A DNA stretch of 52,618 nt from JANWKQ01 sp964624635 (GCA_964624635.1 CAZUXM010000013.1:1-52618), one strand, 5' to 3'; positions 1 to 9,314 are shown, counted from the first letter of the stretch. The notes: a model not told the origin generated them from the sequence alone. A program made the numbers and translations.

Positions 1-1
1 A

Positions 2-1090
2 GAAGCCGGATCTTATGTTTTCAATACACGTACTGAAAACAAAGAACGTATTTCTCGTATCTTCCAGATGCACGCTAACAAACAAAATGCTATCGAACAA
101 ATTACTGCCGGTGATATTGGTGCAGTAGTTGGTTTTAAAGATATTAAAACAGGAGATACTCTTTGTGATGAAAAATCAAAGATTGTTCTTGAATCTATGG
201 ACTTCCCTGATCCTGTAATCGGATTGGCGATTGAACCCAAAACTCAGGCTGACGTGGATAAATTAGGTATGGCTTTGGCTAAATTGGCTGAAGAGGATCC
301 CACCTTCCGTGTACATACTGACGAAGAAACAGGACAAACTGTTGTTAGCGGAATGGGTGAGCTTCACTTGGAGATTATTCTTGACCGTTTAAAAAGAGAA
401 TTTAAAGTAGAATGTAACCAAGGTGCTCCTCAGGTGGCATTTAAAGAAAGTATCAACAGCGAAACATCACACCGTGAAACTTATAAAAAGCAAACGGGTG
501 GTCGCGGTAAATTCGCAGATATTCAATTTACTATTGGTCCAGGTGATCCTGAAAAAGGTGGATTGGAATTCGTTGACAACGTAAAAGGTGGTAACATCCC
601 TCGTGAGTTTATCCCTTCAGTTGAAAAAGGATTTAAAGCTGCCATGGTTAATGGAGTATTAGCAGGTTTCCCTGTAACATCGTTAAAAGTAGTTTTAACG
701 GATGGTTCATACCACGCGGTTGACTCTGATGCTCTTTCTTTTGAGATTTGTGCTAAGATTGCTTACCGTGAGGCAATGCCAAAATGTAATCCTGTGTTGT
801 TAGAGCCTATTATGAAATTGGAAGTACTAACTCCTGAAGAAAACATGGGAGATGTGGTAGGTGACTTGAACAAACGTCGTGGACAAATTGAAGGTATGGA
901 TAGCCGTGGTAATGCTCGTGTGGTGAAAGCTAAAGTTCCTTTAAGTGAAATGTTTGGATATGTAACTCAATTACGTACCATCACTTCTGGACGTGCTACT
1001 TCAACTATGGAGTTCTCACATTACGATCCGGCTCCACGTAACGTACAAGAAGATGTAGTTGCTAAAGCTAAAGGAAAAGTAAATGCTTAA
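2..1090 (+). CDS. fusA: Elongation factor G, C-terminal part (5' end outside window)
   Basis: The reading frame is open from base 2, so this is the 3' part of a longer gene. The first residues (EAGSYVFNTRTENKERISRIFQMHAN, split here as AGSYVFN..KERISRIFQMH) match the end of EF-G domain II. Domains III to V follow, with the domain IV stretch GKFADIQF..GLEFVDNVKGG and the domain V stretch EPIMKLEV..GDVVGDLNKRRG. EF-G is the translocation GTPase of translation; the G domain lies off the left edge. The product ends with a short lysine-rich tail. A strong hairpin terminator follows 30 bases after the stop. In many Bacteroidota fusA sits just upstream of rpsJ; here about 8.6 kb of unrelated genes lie between them. 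Confidence 0.97.
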   Translation, partial: EAGSYVFNTRTENKERISRIFQMHANKQNAIEQITAGDIGAVVGFKDIKTGDTLCDEKSKIVLESMDFPDPVIGLAIEPKTQADVDKLGMALAKLAEEDPTFRVHTDEETGQTVVSGMGELHLEIILDRLKREFKVECNQGAPQVAFKESINSETSHRETYKKQTGGRGKFADIQFTIGPGDPEKGGLEFVDNVKGGNIPREFIPSVEKGFKAAMVNGVLAGFPVTSLKVVLTDGSYHAVDSDALSFEICAKIAYREAMPKCNPVLLEPIMKLEVLTPEENMGDVVGDLNKRRGQIEGMDSRGNARVVKAKVPLSEMFGYVTQLRTITSGRATSTMEFSHYDPAPRNVQEDVVAKAKGKVNA

Positions 1091-1120
1091 TTAACCGAAA
1101 GGTTTATAATGAAATATATT

Positions 1121-1155
1121 GTAACGTCGGACCATGGTCCGACGTTACTTTTTTT
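1121..1155 (+). terminator. Rho-independent terminator of fusA
   Basis: Bases 1121-1148 form a perfect 28-bp palindrome (GTAACGTCGGACC and its mirror), able to fold into a 12-bp GC-containing stem with a CATG loop. Seven T residues follow at 1149-1155. The T-run is only on the plus strand, so it should stop transcription coming from fusA. It lies just before the start of the next gene at 1172. Confidence 0.9.
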
Positions 1156-1171
1156 ACCAATTTTATTTAAT

Positions 1172-1915
1172 ATGAGAGTAGCACAATATATAGGTCAATC
1201 AGGTTTTTCATCCCGCCAGGTGGCTAAACAGCTTATTGAAGATCGTCGTGTAAAAGTAAATGGGAAAGTAGCTACTCATAGTACTAAAATTACAGAAGGG
1301 GATAAAGTAACCGTTGATGGAAAAGATATTTATAAAAATGTGTTGATAGTTCCTGATCAACCGAAAAAGAAGAAAAAAGAGGAGGTTACATTTAAAGCTA
1401 CCTATATTGCTTACCATAAACCAACAGGAATTGTTAGTACTACCGAAAGCATCAAAGACAATATTATTGATGCTATTGGGCATGAGCAAAACATTTTACC
1501 CATTGGTAGGTTAGATAAAGAATCGGAAGGACTTATTTTACTTACCAACGTTGGTGAGATTATAGATAAAATTATTAATCCAAAATACAAACACGAAAAA
1601 GAGTATGAAGTTACCTTAAATCTACCGGTAAGTTCAAAATTTATTCGTGATGCTGCCGAAGGAATTGATATAGGTGGTGAAAAAACACTACCATGTGAAA
1701 TTAGGGTTACGCCAGGAACAAAAAGAGTTTTTAAAGTAGTACTTAAACAAGGTTTAAATCGTCAGATCAGAAGAATGTGTAATGCCTATGGGTACCAGGT
1801 GGTAAAATTAAAAAGGCTACGTGTTATCAATATCAAATTAGGTACATTAAAACCCGGTGAGTGGAGAGATTTGAGTGAAGATGAATTAAATGATTTATTG
1901 GCTATTATTTATTAA
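1172..1915 (+). CDS. 23S rRNA pseudouridine synthase, RluF/RluB family (copy 1)
   Basis: A 247-residue pseudouridine synthase of the RsuA/RluB/E/F family, which converts a specific uridine of rRNA to pseudouridine. Residues 1-50 are an S4 RNA-binding domain (MRVAQYIGQSGFSSRQ). A lysine-rich linker lies at 64-71. The catalytic motif GRLDKESEGL puts the active-site aspartate at residue 115, and the conserved GLNRQIRRM is at 194-202. The downstream sequence (HEKEYEV, LKRLRVINI, GEWRDLSEDEL) is closest to E. coli RluF as I remember it. The frame is open from 1109, but that extension would translate the fusA terminator, so the ATG at 1172 is chosen. The stop overlaps the convergent serine hydrolase gene by 11 bp. 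A second member of the family lies at 6375-7100. Confidence 0.88.
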   Translation: MRVAQYIGQSGFSSRQVAKQLIEDRRVKVNGKVATHSTKITEGDKVTVDGKDIYKNVLIVPDQPKKKKKEEVTFKATYIAYHKPTGIVSTTESIKDNIIDAIGHEQNILPIGRLDKESEGLILLTNVGEIIDKIINPKYKHEKEYEVTLNLPVSSKFIRDAAEGIDIGGEKTLPCEIRVTPGTKRVFKVVLKQGLNRQIRRMCNAYGYQVVKLKRLRVINIKLGTLKPGEWRDLSEDELNDLLAIIY

Positions 1916-3230
1916 CTACCACCTTTTTTCTCGTCATTCCCTTTTCAGTTTTTACTATCAAAATATAAACACCACTACTCAAGTTTAGTTTGCTTGATGA
2001 ATAGGTTTTACTCCCTAACATTTCGGTATCTATAAAATGAACAGAACTTCCACGCAAATCAAAAAATTCAATACTTAGAATATTTGAAGTTGAATTGATG
2101 TTGATAGTGTTTTCTGAAATGGGATTAGGATAAACTTGAATATGGTTATTATTATCATTTTCCTCAATAGAGACATTACAAATAATATCATTTAAATATT
2201 GCCATATGGTGTCATTAAATGGCATTGTTACCGAGCCACCATCCAATGGGTTTTCTCCCATACGAATAAATACTATTTTTTGACTAGGTACTACATTTAT
2301 TAATTGTCCGTTTTTTCCGGCCGCAACAAAAAGATCATTAGGAGCATTTGGATTAAGTGATCCAGGAAAAACAACCTGGATAGAAGGAACCATAAAACTT
2401 GATTTACCATTTAGCCACCATAAATAACCATACGATTCATTGAGTGATTGTGATGTATTCACCATTTGATTAAAATAATTGGTATCAGTCATCACAAGTG
2501 TTCCATTCCAGTTACCTTTATTTAATGCTAGTAATCCGAATCGTGCCATTGAACGCGGTTTACTTACAAATACATTGTTATACCCCTGTTGTACAAATAA
2601 GCCGGTCATTCCCGTTGGTAAACATATTTTTTGAGTTACATAAGTATTTAGGTTCATTCCTGTAGCTGATTCTATAACAGTATCAAGCAGGGTGTATGGA
2701 GCATTGTGGTAAGCCCATCGATCTCCTGCATCTTCTAAATATTGAAGGCATGAAGGTAATGTGCAATAAATATCAGGAACTCCATCATCTAATCCACTGC
2801 TCATGGTTAGCTGGTGTCTGATGGTAATTAAGTTTTCTTTTGCCAGTGGTGCTGATGTCCACCCTGTTCCAATATATGAAGAGGTAGTATCATCAATGGA
2901 TAAATATCCTTCTTGTTGAGCAATACCTACAGTAAATGCAGTTAAAGATTTTCCGGCTGAGGCCCAATACCAAATACTGTCTTGTGTAAAATTGTCGAAA
3001 TATTTTTCCAGTACTATTTTTCCGTCTTTTAATAAAATAAATGCTTTGCTATTCCTATCATCTAAGTAATTGTACAACGAATCAATTTTTTCATCACACC
3101 AACCTAATGATGCCGGTGATAATGTATCCCAGGTATTACTAAAGTTAGGAGGGAAGTATAATGATTGGGAAAAACTATTTAATGAAAATAGAAACAATAG
3201 AATAAGTAAGAATTTTTTCATGGGTCTCAT
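1905..3230 (-). CDS. Secreted serine hydrolase (beta-lactamase class C family) with T9SS sorting domain
   Basis: A 441-residue exported protein. A signal peptide covers about residues 4-21 (MKKFLLILLFLFSLNSFSQ), so Met4 is a possible alternative start. The penicillin-binding/class C catalytic set is complete: SAGK at 91-94 (SxxK, nucleophile Ser91), YHN at 174-176 (YxN) and KNG at 306-308 (KxG). The C-terminal 75 or so residues (from VYPNPISENT near 366 to the basic end KKVVVNK) are a T9SS type A sorting domain, so the enzyme should be exported across the outer membrane and attached or released there. The substrate is unknown; relatives include esterases and D-amino-acid peptidases. It is followed by the 3' end of the convergent pseudouridine synthase (11-bp overlap) and preceded on the same strand by another T9SS cargo gene. 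Confidence 0.88.
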   Translation of the reverse strand: MRPMKKFLLILLFLFSLNSFSQSLYFPPNFSNTWDTLSPASLGWCDEKIDSLYNYLDDRNSKAFILLKDGKIVLEKYFDNFTQDSIWYWASAGKSLTAFTVGIAQQEGYLSIDDTTSSYIGTGWTSAPLAKENLITIRHQLTMSSGLDDGVPDIYCTLPSCLQYLEDAGDRWAYHNAPYTLLDTVIESATGMNLNTYVTQKICLPTGMTGLFVQQGYNNVFVSKPRSMARFGLLALNKGNWNGTLVMTDTNYFNQMVNTSQSLNESYGYLWWLNGKSSFMVPSIQVVFPGSLNPNAPNDLFVAAGKNGQLINVVPSQKIVFIRMGENPLDGGSVTMPFNDTIWQYLNDIICNVSIEENDNNNHIQVYPNPISENTININSTSNILSIEFFDLRGSSVHFIDTEMLGSKTYSSSKLNLSSGVYILIVKTEKGMTRKKVVVNK

Positions 3231-3268
3231 TATTTGATAGGGTTTAGACCTTACTATTCAACAAAGGT

Positions 3269-4726
3269 TTAAAAGATAATTTTCTTTCTTATAGTTCCTT
3301 TATCGGTAATAATTTCAGCTATATATATTCCCCTTTCTACTAGTGGCTTTTGTACGGTTACAGATGAGGTTCCGGTGGGGGTGTCTTTTGTTTGAATGAG
3401 TTGACCATTCATATTGAATAATCGTACACCCAAAATAGTATAGGTTGAGTTGATATAAAAATGTTCGCCAGTTACAGGATTGGGAAATAGAGTCGTATAA
3501 TCTGATTCAAGATTCTCGATACCAATGGCAGGTACATCCGGAGAATTTAGATTCGCATCTGTTTTTAGTAAAATAGCCGACGTAAATCCCGGACCCCAAT
3601 TTTCAGAATAACCAGTTACTAAAAAACCACCATCCAGAGCAATTTTAAATGTATTTTGACTAGTGTTTTCATTTCCTCCCGCCGCATAAGTACTGGCATC
3701 AATGGCAAAAAAATTATACTCGCTTTTCTCACAAAACAAAATGCAGTTTTGATTATAAGCCTCTCTGTAATCAGCAAAAAAAGTAATTTTTCCAGGAGCC
3801 GTTTGCGCAACATGCGGTTTATCCAATAAAATGATACTTACTACCCCTTCTGGATATGTTGCTTGAATATTTCCATCAACAGAATCAATTCTTGCTAAAT
3901 AAGTATTTTGTCCAAGGTCAGGTGCATAATACGAAGTATATCCAACCACATAATCCATTTCATTGTTAGCAGTATCAACATACATCGTTGCTGAGTATCC
4001 AAAATCATCATCTGGAGTTCCAATAGTTTTTGTCCATAGCGTATCACCGTTTACATCTAAATGTAAAAGGTAGACATCAGAATTTCCTGCCCCAAAACTT
4101 TTGGTATTTCCAACAATCAGTAATTGATTATTTCTATCAGTAAAAATATATTCAGCTGCATCGTCATTCGCACCACCATATGTTTTAGTCCATAGAGTAT
4201 CTCCATTTGCATTAAACTTGATGAGATAAATATCTCTTCCACCATTTCCATAACTATAAGTTTCTCCAGCTAAAATATATGTTGAGTCACTAAGTGTCGT
4301 TAATGAATTGGCCATATCAAAATCATTGCCTCCCCAAGTTCTTGACCATACTATATTACCTGCCGAATTTATTTTGATAAGTTTGATATTGTATCCGGTA
4401 GAGTCGAGCAAGTTTTCATACCCGGCTACTAAATAGCCTCCATTATCTAGTGCATTTACGATGGCTTTAGCTCCATCAGGACCCACATCACCTAATTGGT
4501 TTCTCCATATAACATCTCCCGTGCTATTAGTTTTAAAAAATAAAATATCGGCTCCATTTCCGTTTCCGCTATTGGTAATACCTGCTACGGTATAAGTTGT
4601 ATCGTTGTTAATAGTAACATCTTCACCAACGTCATAAATTCCCAATCCGTATGTTCTAAAAAAAGTAGTGGATTGAGCAAATACCCAGCTCATACAAAAT
4701 ACAATACCTACAATTACTTTTTTCAT
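3269..4726 (-). CDS. Secreted propeller-repeat protein with T9SS sorting domain
   Basis: 485 residues. The N-terminus (MKKVIVGIVFCMSWVFAQ) is a signal peptide. The body contains repeats of about 50 residues with the pattern D-x-[IL]-W-x-[RK]-x-x-G-G (for example DVIWRNQLG 71-79, NIVWSRTWGG 124-133, DTLWTKTYGG 176-185, DTLWTKTIG 228-236), alternating with GGYLVAGY-type strands, as in beta-propeller proteins of Bacteroidota. From about residue 405 a T9SS type A sorting domain follows (TLFPNPVTGEHF to the basic end TIRKKIIF). The start codon overlaps the stop of the upstream lipoprotein gene by 4 bases (ATGA), indicating co-translation. No enzyme motif is visible; a binding or adhesion role at the cell surface is inferred. 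Confidence 0.85.
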   Translation of the reverse strand: MKKVIVGIVFCMSWVFAQSTTFFRTYGLGIYDVGEDVTINNDTTYTVAGITNSGNGNGADILFFKTNSTGDVIWRNQLGDVGPDGAKAIVNALDNGGYLVAGYENLLDSTGYNIKLIKINSAGNIVWSRTWGGNDFDMANSLTTLSDSTYILAGETYSYGNGGRDIYLIKFNANGDTLWTKTYGGANDDAAEYIFTDRNNQLLIVGNTKSFGAGNSDVYLLHLDVNGDTLWTKTIGTPDDDFGYSATMYVDTANNEMDYVVGYTSYYAPDLGQNTYLARIDSVDGNIQATYPEGVVSIILLDKPHVAQTAPGKITFFADYREAYNQNCILFCEKSEYNFFAIDASTYAAGGNENTSQNTFKIALDGGFLVTGYSENWGPGFTSAILLKTDANLNSPDVPAIGIENLESDYTTLFPNPVTGEHFYINSTYTILGVRLFNMNGQLIQTKDTPTGTSSVTVQKPLVERGIYIAEIITDKGTIRKKIIF

Positions 4727-6318
4727 AATGCAATATTGAATTTTAAATCAGCTACCAGTTTTAATAACATGTAATAATCACTATAAAATTGTAATCTACC
4801 CATTGACGATGGAACCGTATTAAAATTCACTTTAAATTTTATATGACCAGCACTTTTAAGGAGTTCTAGTTTTTCCGGATTTACTTCAATACTTAATTCA
4901 GTATTTACTGCTTGTGTAGCTCTTCCACTTGAGTTTACTGGCGCCGGATTGATGTAAGTATTCGAGAATAAAGAATCGGTTACATTGTAAGCAGCATCCA
5001 TCAGATATAATTGCAGGTCACTTTCTAAAGGAAATTTATTTTCTACTCTTACAATAAATTCTCCTGATTTAACAGGATCAAGTATTTCTATACCAGTAAA
5101 TGGATTTTCAATAGTATCAACTAACGAAAGGTTAGTAGCAGAAAATTTTAATGGCATATTCAATTGCATTTGGATATAAGCCGGATGGTCATAATAAAAG
5201 AAATCATTATACCCTCCGGTATTTCCATAAGGATTTAATTCAATATTTGTTGCTAGACCCAATTGATCAGGTAATAGTTCTAAAAAATTTTCGATGTTTG
5301 AATTACTACTTGTTAAAGTAAAACTGTAAGTACTGGCAGTAACTGGATTAATGGTGCTTGAGTTTTGTATGGCTCTGTTTACATTAACGGTATTGCCAAT
5401 GGCAGGATGAGTTAAGTTAATAGTTTGTGATGTTCTGGTATTGGTAGCGGTAATACTACTTGGATAAAAACTTACATCAGCACCAATGGTATTATGAAAT
5501 GTAAGTTGAAGATTGATATTTTCTATATCAACCACACCATCCTGTATCATTTGCATGGGTTCAAGATTTGTTGTAGAGTTTACCTGACTCAAATAATATT
5601 GTCCAAAATAGCCTTTGGCATATTCGGGTGTAAGTTCTATTAATTCTGATTCAGTTTTGAAAATGGTTGCCCCATTGGTTAAACTAAACATAGGCCCGCC
5701 TGCAATGGTCGTAACATCTACATAAGCTTTTAATGTATTAAAATCATCTCCGTTGTTTCCGGTCAAATCAATTTCAAAACCATCAGCACTTATTTCAACT
5801 ACTTTTACAGAGGTATCTCCGGGGCTAGCTCCCGGCAATGTATCTTTAAACTCAAACATTACTCCTTCTTTAGTCATTTTAGGAATATAATATCTAAATA
5901 CTAAAGGTTGATTAAGGGTATGTTTTAGTGTACATCGAAGTTTTCCTTTTTTTATATCAAAGTCTGATAATTTAATACCGTTATTATTGAGGTCGAGTGA
6001 AGTTTCAGAACCAGGTAGTCCCGCTCCGGCAGTTAGATTAACGGTAGGGTAGGTCCATACATAAGCGTAAACACTTTTAGCTAAAGGTAAATTGGATAAA
6101 GTGTCAAAACTAAAAGTATAGAGTGGAACATCTACAGCGATGTTTACTGCACTATCAGTACCCATCGCTAAATGCTCATTTCCAATCAGTTTTGTTAAGT
6201 CTAAACGAGTTTCAATCACAGGAGCTGAGGCATCAATATCCCAGTTGGTTCCGTCTACTGAACAGGAAAATAGCCCTGTAGTAAGAAGAATTAGAAAAAT
6301 AAACTGGTTTCTATTCAT
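4723..6318 (-). CDS. Large putative lipoprotein of unknown function
   Basis: 531 residues from the ATG at 6318; an in-frame TTG at 6327 is possible but less likely. The N-terminus is a lipoprotein signal peptide with lipobox LFSC and lipidated Cys19. The rest is rich in Thr, Asn and Ser and looks beta-sheet-like, with no motif I recognise. Weakly repetitive stretches around VRVENKFPLESDLQLYLMDA resemble the style of Bacteroidota outer-membrane-anchored proteins. The stop overlaps the start of the downstream T9SS cargo gene by 4 bases, so the two are probably made together and may be partners at the cell surface. Function unknown. Confidence 0.75.
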   Translation of the reverse strand: MNRNQFIFLILLTTGLFSCSVDGTNWDIDASAPVIETRLDLTKLIGNEHLAMGTDSAVNIAVDVPLYTFSFDTLSNLPLAKSVYAYVWTYPTVNLTAGAGLPGSETSLDLNNNGIKLSDFDIKKGKLRCTLKHTLNQPLVFRYYIPKMTKEGVMFEFKDTLPGASPGDTSVKVVEISADGFEIDLTGNNGDDFNTLKAYVDVTTIAGGPMFSLTNGATIFKTESELIELTPEYAKGYFGQYYLSQVNSTTNLEPMQMIQDGVVDIENINLQLTFHNTIGADVSFYPSSITATNTRTSQTINLTHPAIGNTVNVNRAIQNSSTINPVTASTYSFTLTSSNSNIENFLELLPDQLGLATNIELNPYGNTGGYNDFFYYDHPAYIQMQLNMPLKFSATNLSLVDTIENPFTGIEILDPVKSGEFIVRVENKFPLESDLQLYLMDAAYNVTDSLFSNTYINPAPVNSSGRATQAVNTELSIEVNPEKLELLKSAGHIKFKVNFNTVPSSMGRLQFYSDYYMLLKLVADLKFNIAL

Positions 6319-6374
6319 TACACACAAATGATGCTAGTAAATATAGTGAATTTAAAAATCAGAGCAAATTGTAC

Positions 6375-7100
6375 TTAGATATCGTATGTCTTTACCGAGT
6401 CCTTTAATAATTCATTAAGGGTAGAAAGTTCAGTCGGAGTAAGGTCTCTCCATTTACCCACCTGCAAATCAAGTGAGATATTCATGATACGGGTCCTTTT
6501 TAGTCGGGTTACTTCGTATCCTAAATGTTCACACATACGGCGTATTTGTCTGTTTAACCCCTGAGTAAGTATAATTCGGAATTGTTTTTCGTTAATCTTT
6601 TCCACTTCACATTTACGGGTAATGGTATCCAGAATAGGAACTCCATTCCTCATATTCTCAAGGAAGTTTTCAGTAATGGGTCGATCTACCCATACCAAAT
6701 ATTCTTTTTCGTGGTTATTACGAGCTCGTAGAATTTTGTTTACAATATCGCCATCACTGGTGAGTAATATCAAGCCTTCGCTGGGTTTGTCCAATCTTCC
6801 GATCGGGAATATCCTTTTGGGGTGTTTGATAGCATCAATAATATTATCTTTTTCTCTTTTGGTGTCAGTAGTGCACACTATTCCCACGGGCTTATGATAG
6901 GCAATATATACATATTCTTCACCAGTTTTTCTGATTGAAATACCGTCCACAAAAATTTCATCTTCGTCAGATACTTTTGTACCCAATTCAGGGACAACCC
7001 CGTTAATGGTGATTCTGCCTTCTTCCAATAATTTATCAGCGGCTCTTCGTGAACAATAACCTACTTCAGAAAGATACTTATTGATGCGTGTTTTTTCCAA
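6375..7100 (-). CDS. rluF: 23S rRNA pseudouridine synthase RluF-like (copy 2)
   Basis: 241 residues. An S4 domain (INKYLSEVGYCSRRAADKLL) precedes the catalytic domain: GRLDKPSEGL carries the catalytic Asp104, and GLNRQIRRMCEHLGYE follows at 181-196. The stretch KILRARNNHEKEYLV..PITENFL..GVPILDT and the end GKWRDLTPTEL match E. coli RluF (23S rRNA U2604) closely from memory. The start codon is TTG; no ATG lies upstream in frame before a stop. An inverted repeat at 7100-7117 overlaps the start region. The copy at 1172-1915 belongs to the same family but has a longer lysine-rich linker, so the two probably modify different sites or one is redundant. Confidence 0.9.
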   Translation of the reverse strand: MEKTRINKYLSEVGYCSRRAADKLLEEGRITINGVVPELGTKVSDEDEIFVDGISIRKTGEEYVYIAYHKPVGIVCTTDTKREKDNIIDAIKHPKRIFPIGRLDKPSEGLILLTSDGDIVNKILRARNNHEKEYLVWVDRPITENFLENMRNGVPILDTITRKCEVEKINEKQFRIILTQGLNRQIRRMCEHLGYEVTRLKRTRIMNISLDLQVGKWRDLTPTELSTLNELLKDSVKTYDI

Positions 7101-7117
7101 TACGTAAAAGTACGTAT
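7100..7117. promoter_or_regulatory. Inverted repeat over the rluF start
   Basis: ATACGTA, four bases, then TACGTAT: 7-bp arms that begin on the first base of the TTG start codon and extend upstream. It could be an operator or a 5'-end hairpin in the mRNA. The function is a guess. Confidence 0.3.
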
Positions 7118-7127
7118 TTATAAGGAA

Positions 7128-9314
7128 CTAAAAACGATCAAGATTCATTACTTTATTCCATGCAGCAATAAAATCATTCACAAATTTTTCTTTTCCATCA
7201 TGGCTGGCATATACTTCAGCTAAAGCTCTTAATTCTGAATTAGAACCGAAAATGAGGTCAGCTCTACTGGCTTTCCATTTTGTTTTTCCAGTTGATCGGT
7301 CGTTCCCTTCAAATATTTCTTTGCTATCATCTACTGCTTTCCATGTAGTATTCATGTCTAACAAATTCACAAAGAAATCATTGGTAAGTACTTCTTTTTG
7401 TTGAGTTAATATACCTGTATCCGAGTGGTCATAATTAGCATTAAGAACTCGTAATCCACCTACTAAAACTGTCATTTCTGGAGCAGTAAGAGTTAACAGT
7501 TGTGCTTTGTCAACCAATAATTCTTCAGTAGAAACAGTAAATTTATTTTTTAGGTAATTTCTGAATCCGTCAGCGATGGGTTCAAGTACAGCAAATGATT
7601 CAATATCTGTTTGCTCTTGACTAGCATCCATTCTGCCAGGAGTAAATGGAACAGTAATATTTTTACCAGCCTTTTTAGCTGCCTCTTCAATACCAACATT
7701 TCCTGCTAATACAATTAGATCAGCCAACGAAATTTTCTTACCGCCTGATGTGGCATTAAATGTTTGTTGAATTTTAGTTAGTGTATCTAATACTTTATGT
7801 AGTTGTGTAGGATTATTTACCTTCCAATTTCTCTGTGGTAATAATTGTATTCTTGCCCCATTGGCGCCTCCTCGTTTATCTGATCCTCTAAATGTAGATG
7901 CAGATGCCCAAGCCGTAGACACCATTTGAGATATACTTAATCCTGAACTTAGAACTTCTTTTTTCATTTTTTCAATGTCCCCCGAATCAACCAATGTATG
8001 ATTCACTGCAGGAATAGGATCCTGCCATAACAATTCTTCTTTTGGAACTTCTGTCCCTAAATATCTTGCAATAGGTCCCATATCTCTATGCGTTAATTTG
8101 AACCAAGCACGTGCAAAAGCATCTGCAAATTGATCAGGATTTTCATGAAATCTTCTGGATATTTTTTCATAGGCAGGGTCAAACCTTAATGAAAGATCCG
8201 TAGTTAGCATTTTAGGAGAATGCTTTTTATTGGCATCAAATGCATCAGGAATGTTTTGAGTTCCATTCTTAGCTATCCATTGATTAGCTCCTGCAGGACT
8301 TTTAGTTAATTCCCATTCATACCCAAATAAATTTTCAAAGAAATTGTTGCTCCATTTAGCAGGGGTGGTGGTCCAGGTAACATCTAATCCGCTGGTGATA
8401 GTATCAGCACCTTTACCGGTTCCAAATTTGTTGAACCAACCAAGTCCTTGGGCTTCTATACTTTCAGCCTCAGGTTCAGGACCCACATTGGCAGCATCAC
8501 CTGCACCATGCGTTTTACCAAAAGTATGTCCACCTGCAATAAGTGCTACAGTTTCTTCATCGTTCATGGCCATGCGGGCAAAAGTTTCCCGAATATCTTT
8601 AGCAGCAGCAATAGGATCAGGGTTTCCGTTAGGTCCTTCGGGGTTTACATATATTAATCCCATTTGTACAGCAGCTAATTGATTTTCAAGATTTCTGTTA
8701 CCGCTATATCTTTTATCATCCAACCATTTTGTCTCATTTCCCCAATACACATCTTCTTCAGGTTCCCAAACATCTTCTCTTCCTCCAGCAAATCCAAAGG
8801 TTTTAAAACCCATAGACTCTAATGCTACATTTCCGGTGAGGATCATGAGATCGGCCCATGAAATTTTCTGACCATATTTTTGTTTGATAGGCCAAAGTAA
8901 TCTACGAGCCTTGTCAAGATTACCATTATCAGGCCAACTATTTAAAGGTGCAAATCTTAATTGTCCAGCACCTGCACCACCTCTCCCATCTGCAGTTCTG
9001 TAAGTGCCTGCACTATGCCAAGCCATACGAATAAAGAATGGACCATAATGCCCGAAATCCGCAGGCCACCAATCCTGTGAATCGGTCATAAGGATTGTAA
9101 GATCTTTTTTAAGAGCTGCTAAGTCAAGTTTTTTAAATTCCTCAGCATAATTAAAATTTTTATCCAGTGGGTTTGATAAGTGGGATTGTTGCCTAAGTAT
9201 ATTTAGTTTAAGTTGGTTGGGCCACCAATCATGGTTTTTAGTGCCTCCATTTAGATTATTTTTATTTCCTCCGTGAAAAGGACATTTGCTAATATCTCCT
9301 GTATGATTTTCCAT
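7128..9314 (-). CDS. katG: Catalase-peroxidase
   Basis: 728 residues, the normal full length of a KatG. The enzyme is a haem protein that destroys hydrogen peroxide by catalase and peroxidase chemistry. The distal site is RMAWHSAGTYR (Arg96, Trp99, His100). The proximal haem ligand is His263 in GGHTFGKTHG. The Trp-Tyr-Met cross-link needed for catalase activity can form from Trp99, Tyr222 (GLIYVNPEGPNG) and Met248 (RMAMND). A second, non-haem peroxidase-like domain occupies the C-terminal half. No signal peptide is present, so it is cytoplasmic. The gene stands alone, transcribed away from the S10 operon, with its own promoter candidate at 9352-9359 and an inverted repeat further upstream. 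Nothing looks truncated. Confidence 0.98.
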   Translation of the reverse strand: MENHTGDISKCPFHGGNKNNLNGGTKNHDWWPNQLKLNILRQQSHLSNPLDKNFNYAEEFKKLDLAALKKDLTILMTDSQDWWPADFGHYGPFFIRMAWHSAGTYRTADGRGGAGAGQLRFAPLNSWPDNGNLDKARRLLWPIKQKYGQKISWADLMILTGNVALESMGFKTFGFAGGREDVWEPEEDVYWGNETKWLDDKRYSGNRNLENQLAAVQMGLIYVNPEGPNGNPDPIAAAKDIRETFARMAMNDEETVALIAGGHTFGKTHGAGDAANVGPEPEAESIEAQGLGWFNKFGTGKGADTITSGLDVTWTTTPAKWSNNFFENLFGYEWELTKSPAGANQWIAKNGTQNIPDAFDANKKHSPKMLTTDLSLRFDPAYEKISRRFHENPDQFADAFARAWFKLTHRDMGPIARYLGTEVPKEELLWQDPIPAVNHTLVDSGDIEKMKKEVLSSGLSISQMVSTAWASASTFRGSDKRGGANGARIQLLPQRNWKVNNPTQLHKVLDTLTKIQQTFNATSGGKKISLADLIVLAGNVGIEEAAKKAGKNITVPFTPGRMDASQEQTDIESFAVLEPIADGFRNYLKNKFTVSTEELLVDKAQLLTLTAPEMTVLVGGLRVLNANYDHSDTGILTQQKEVLTNDFFVNLLDMNTTWKAVDDSKEIFEGNDRSTGKTKWKASRADLIFGSNSELRALAEVYASHDGKEKFVNDFIAAWNKVMNLDRF

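Noticed and set aside
1109..1171. N-terminal extension of the pseudouridine synthase from the ATG at 1109
   Set aside because: It would translate the fusA terminator palindrome and gives residues unlike the family; the S4 domain starts at 1172.
8344..8682. 112-codon ORF on the plus strand
   Set aside because: Shadow of katG on the other strand.
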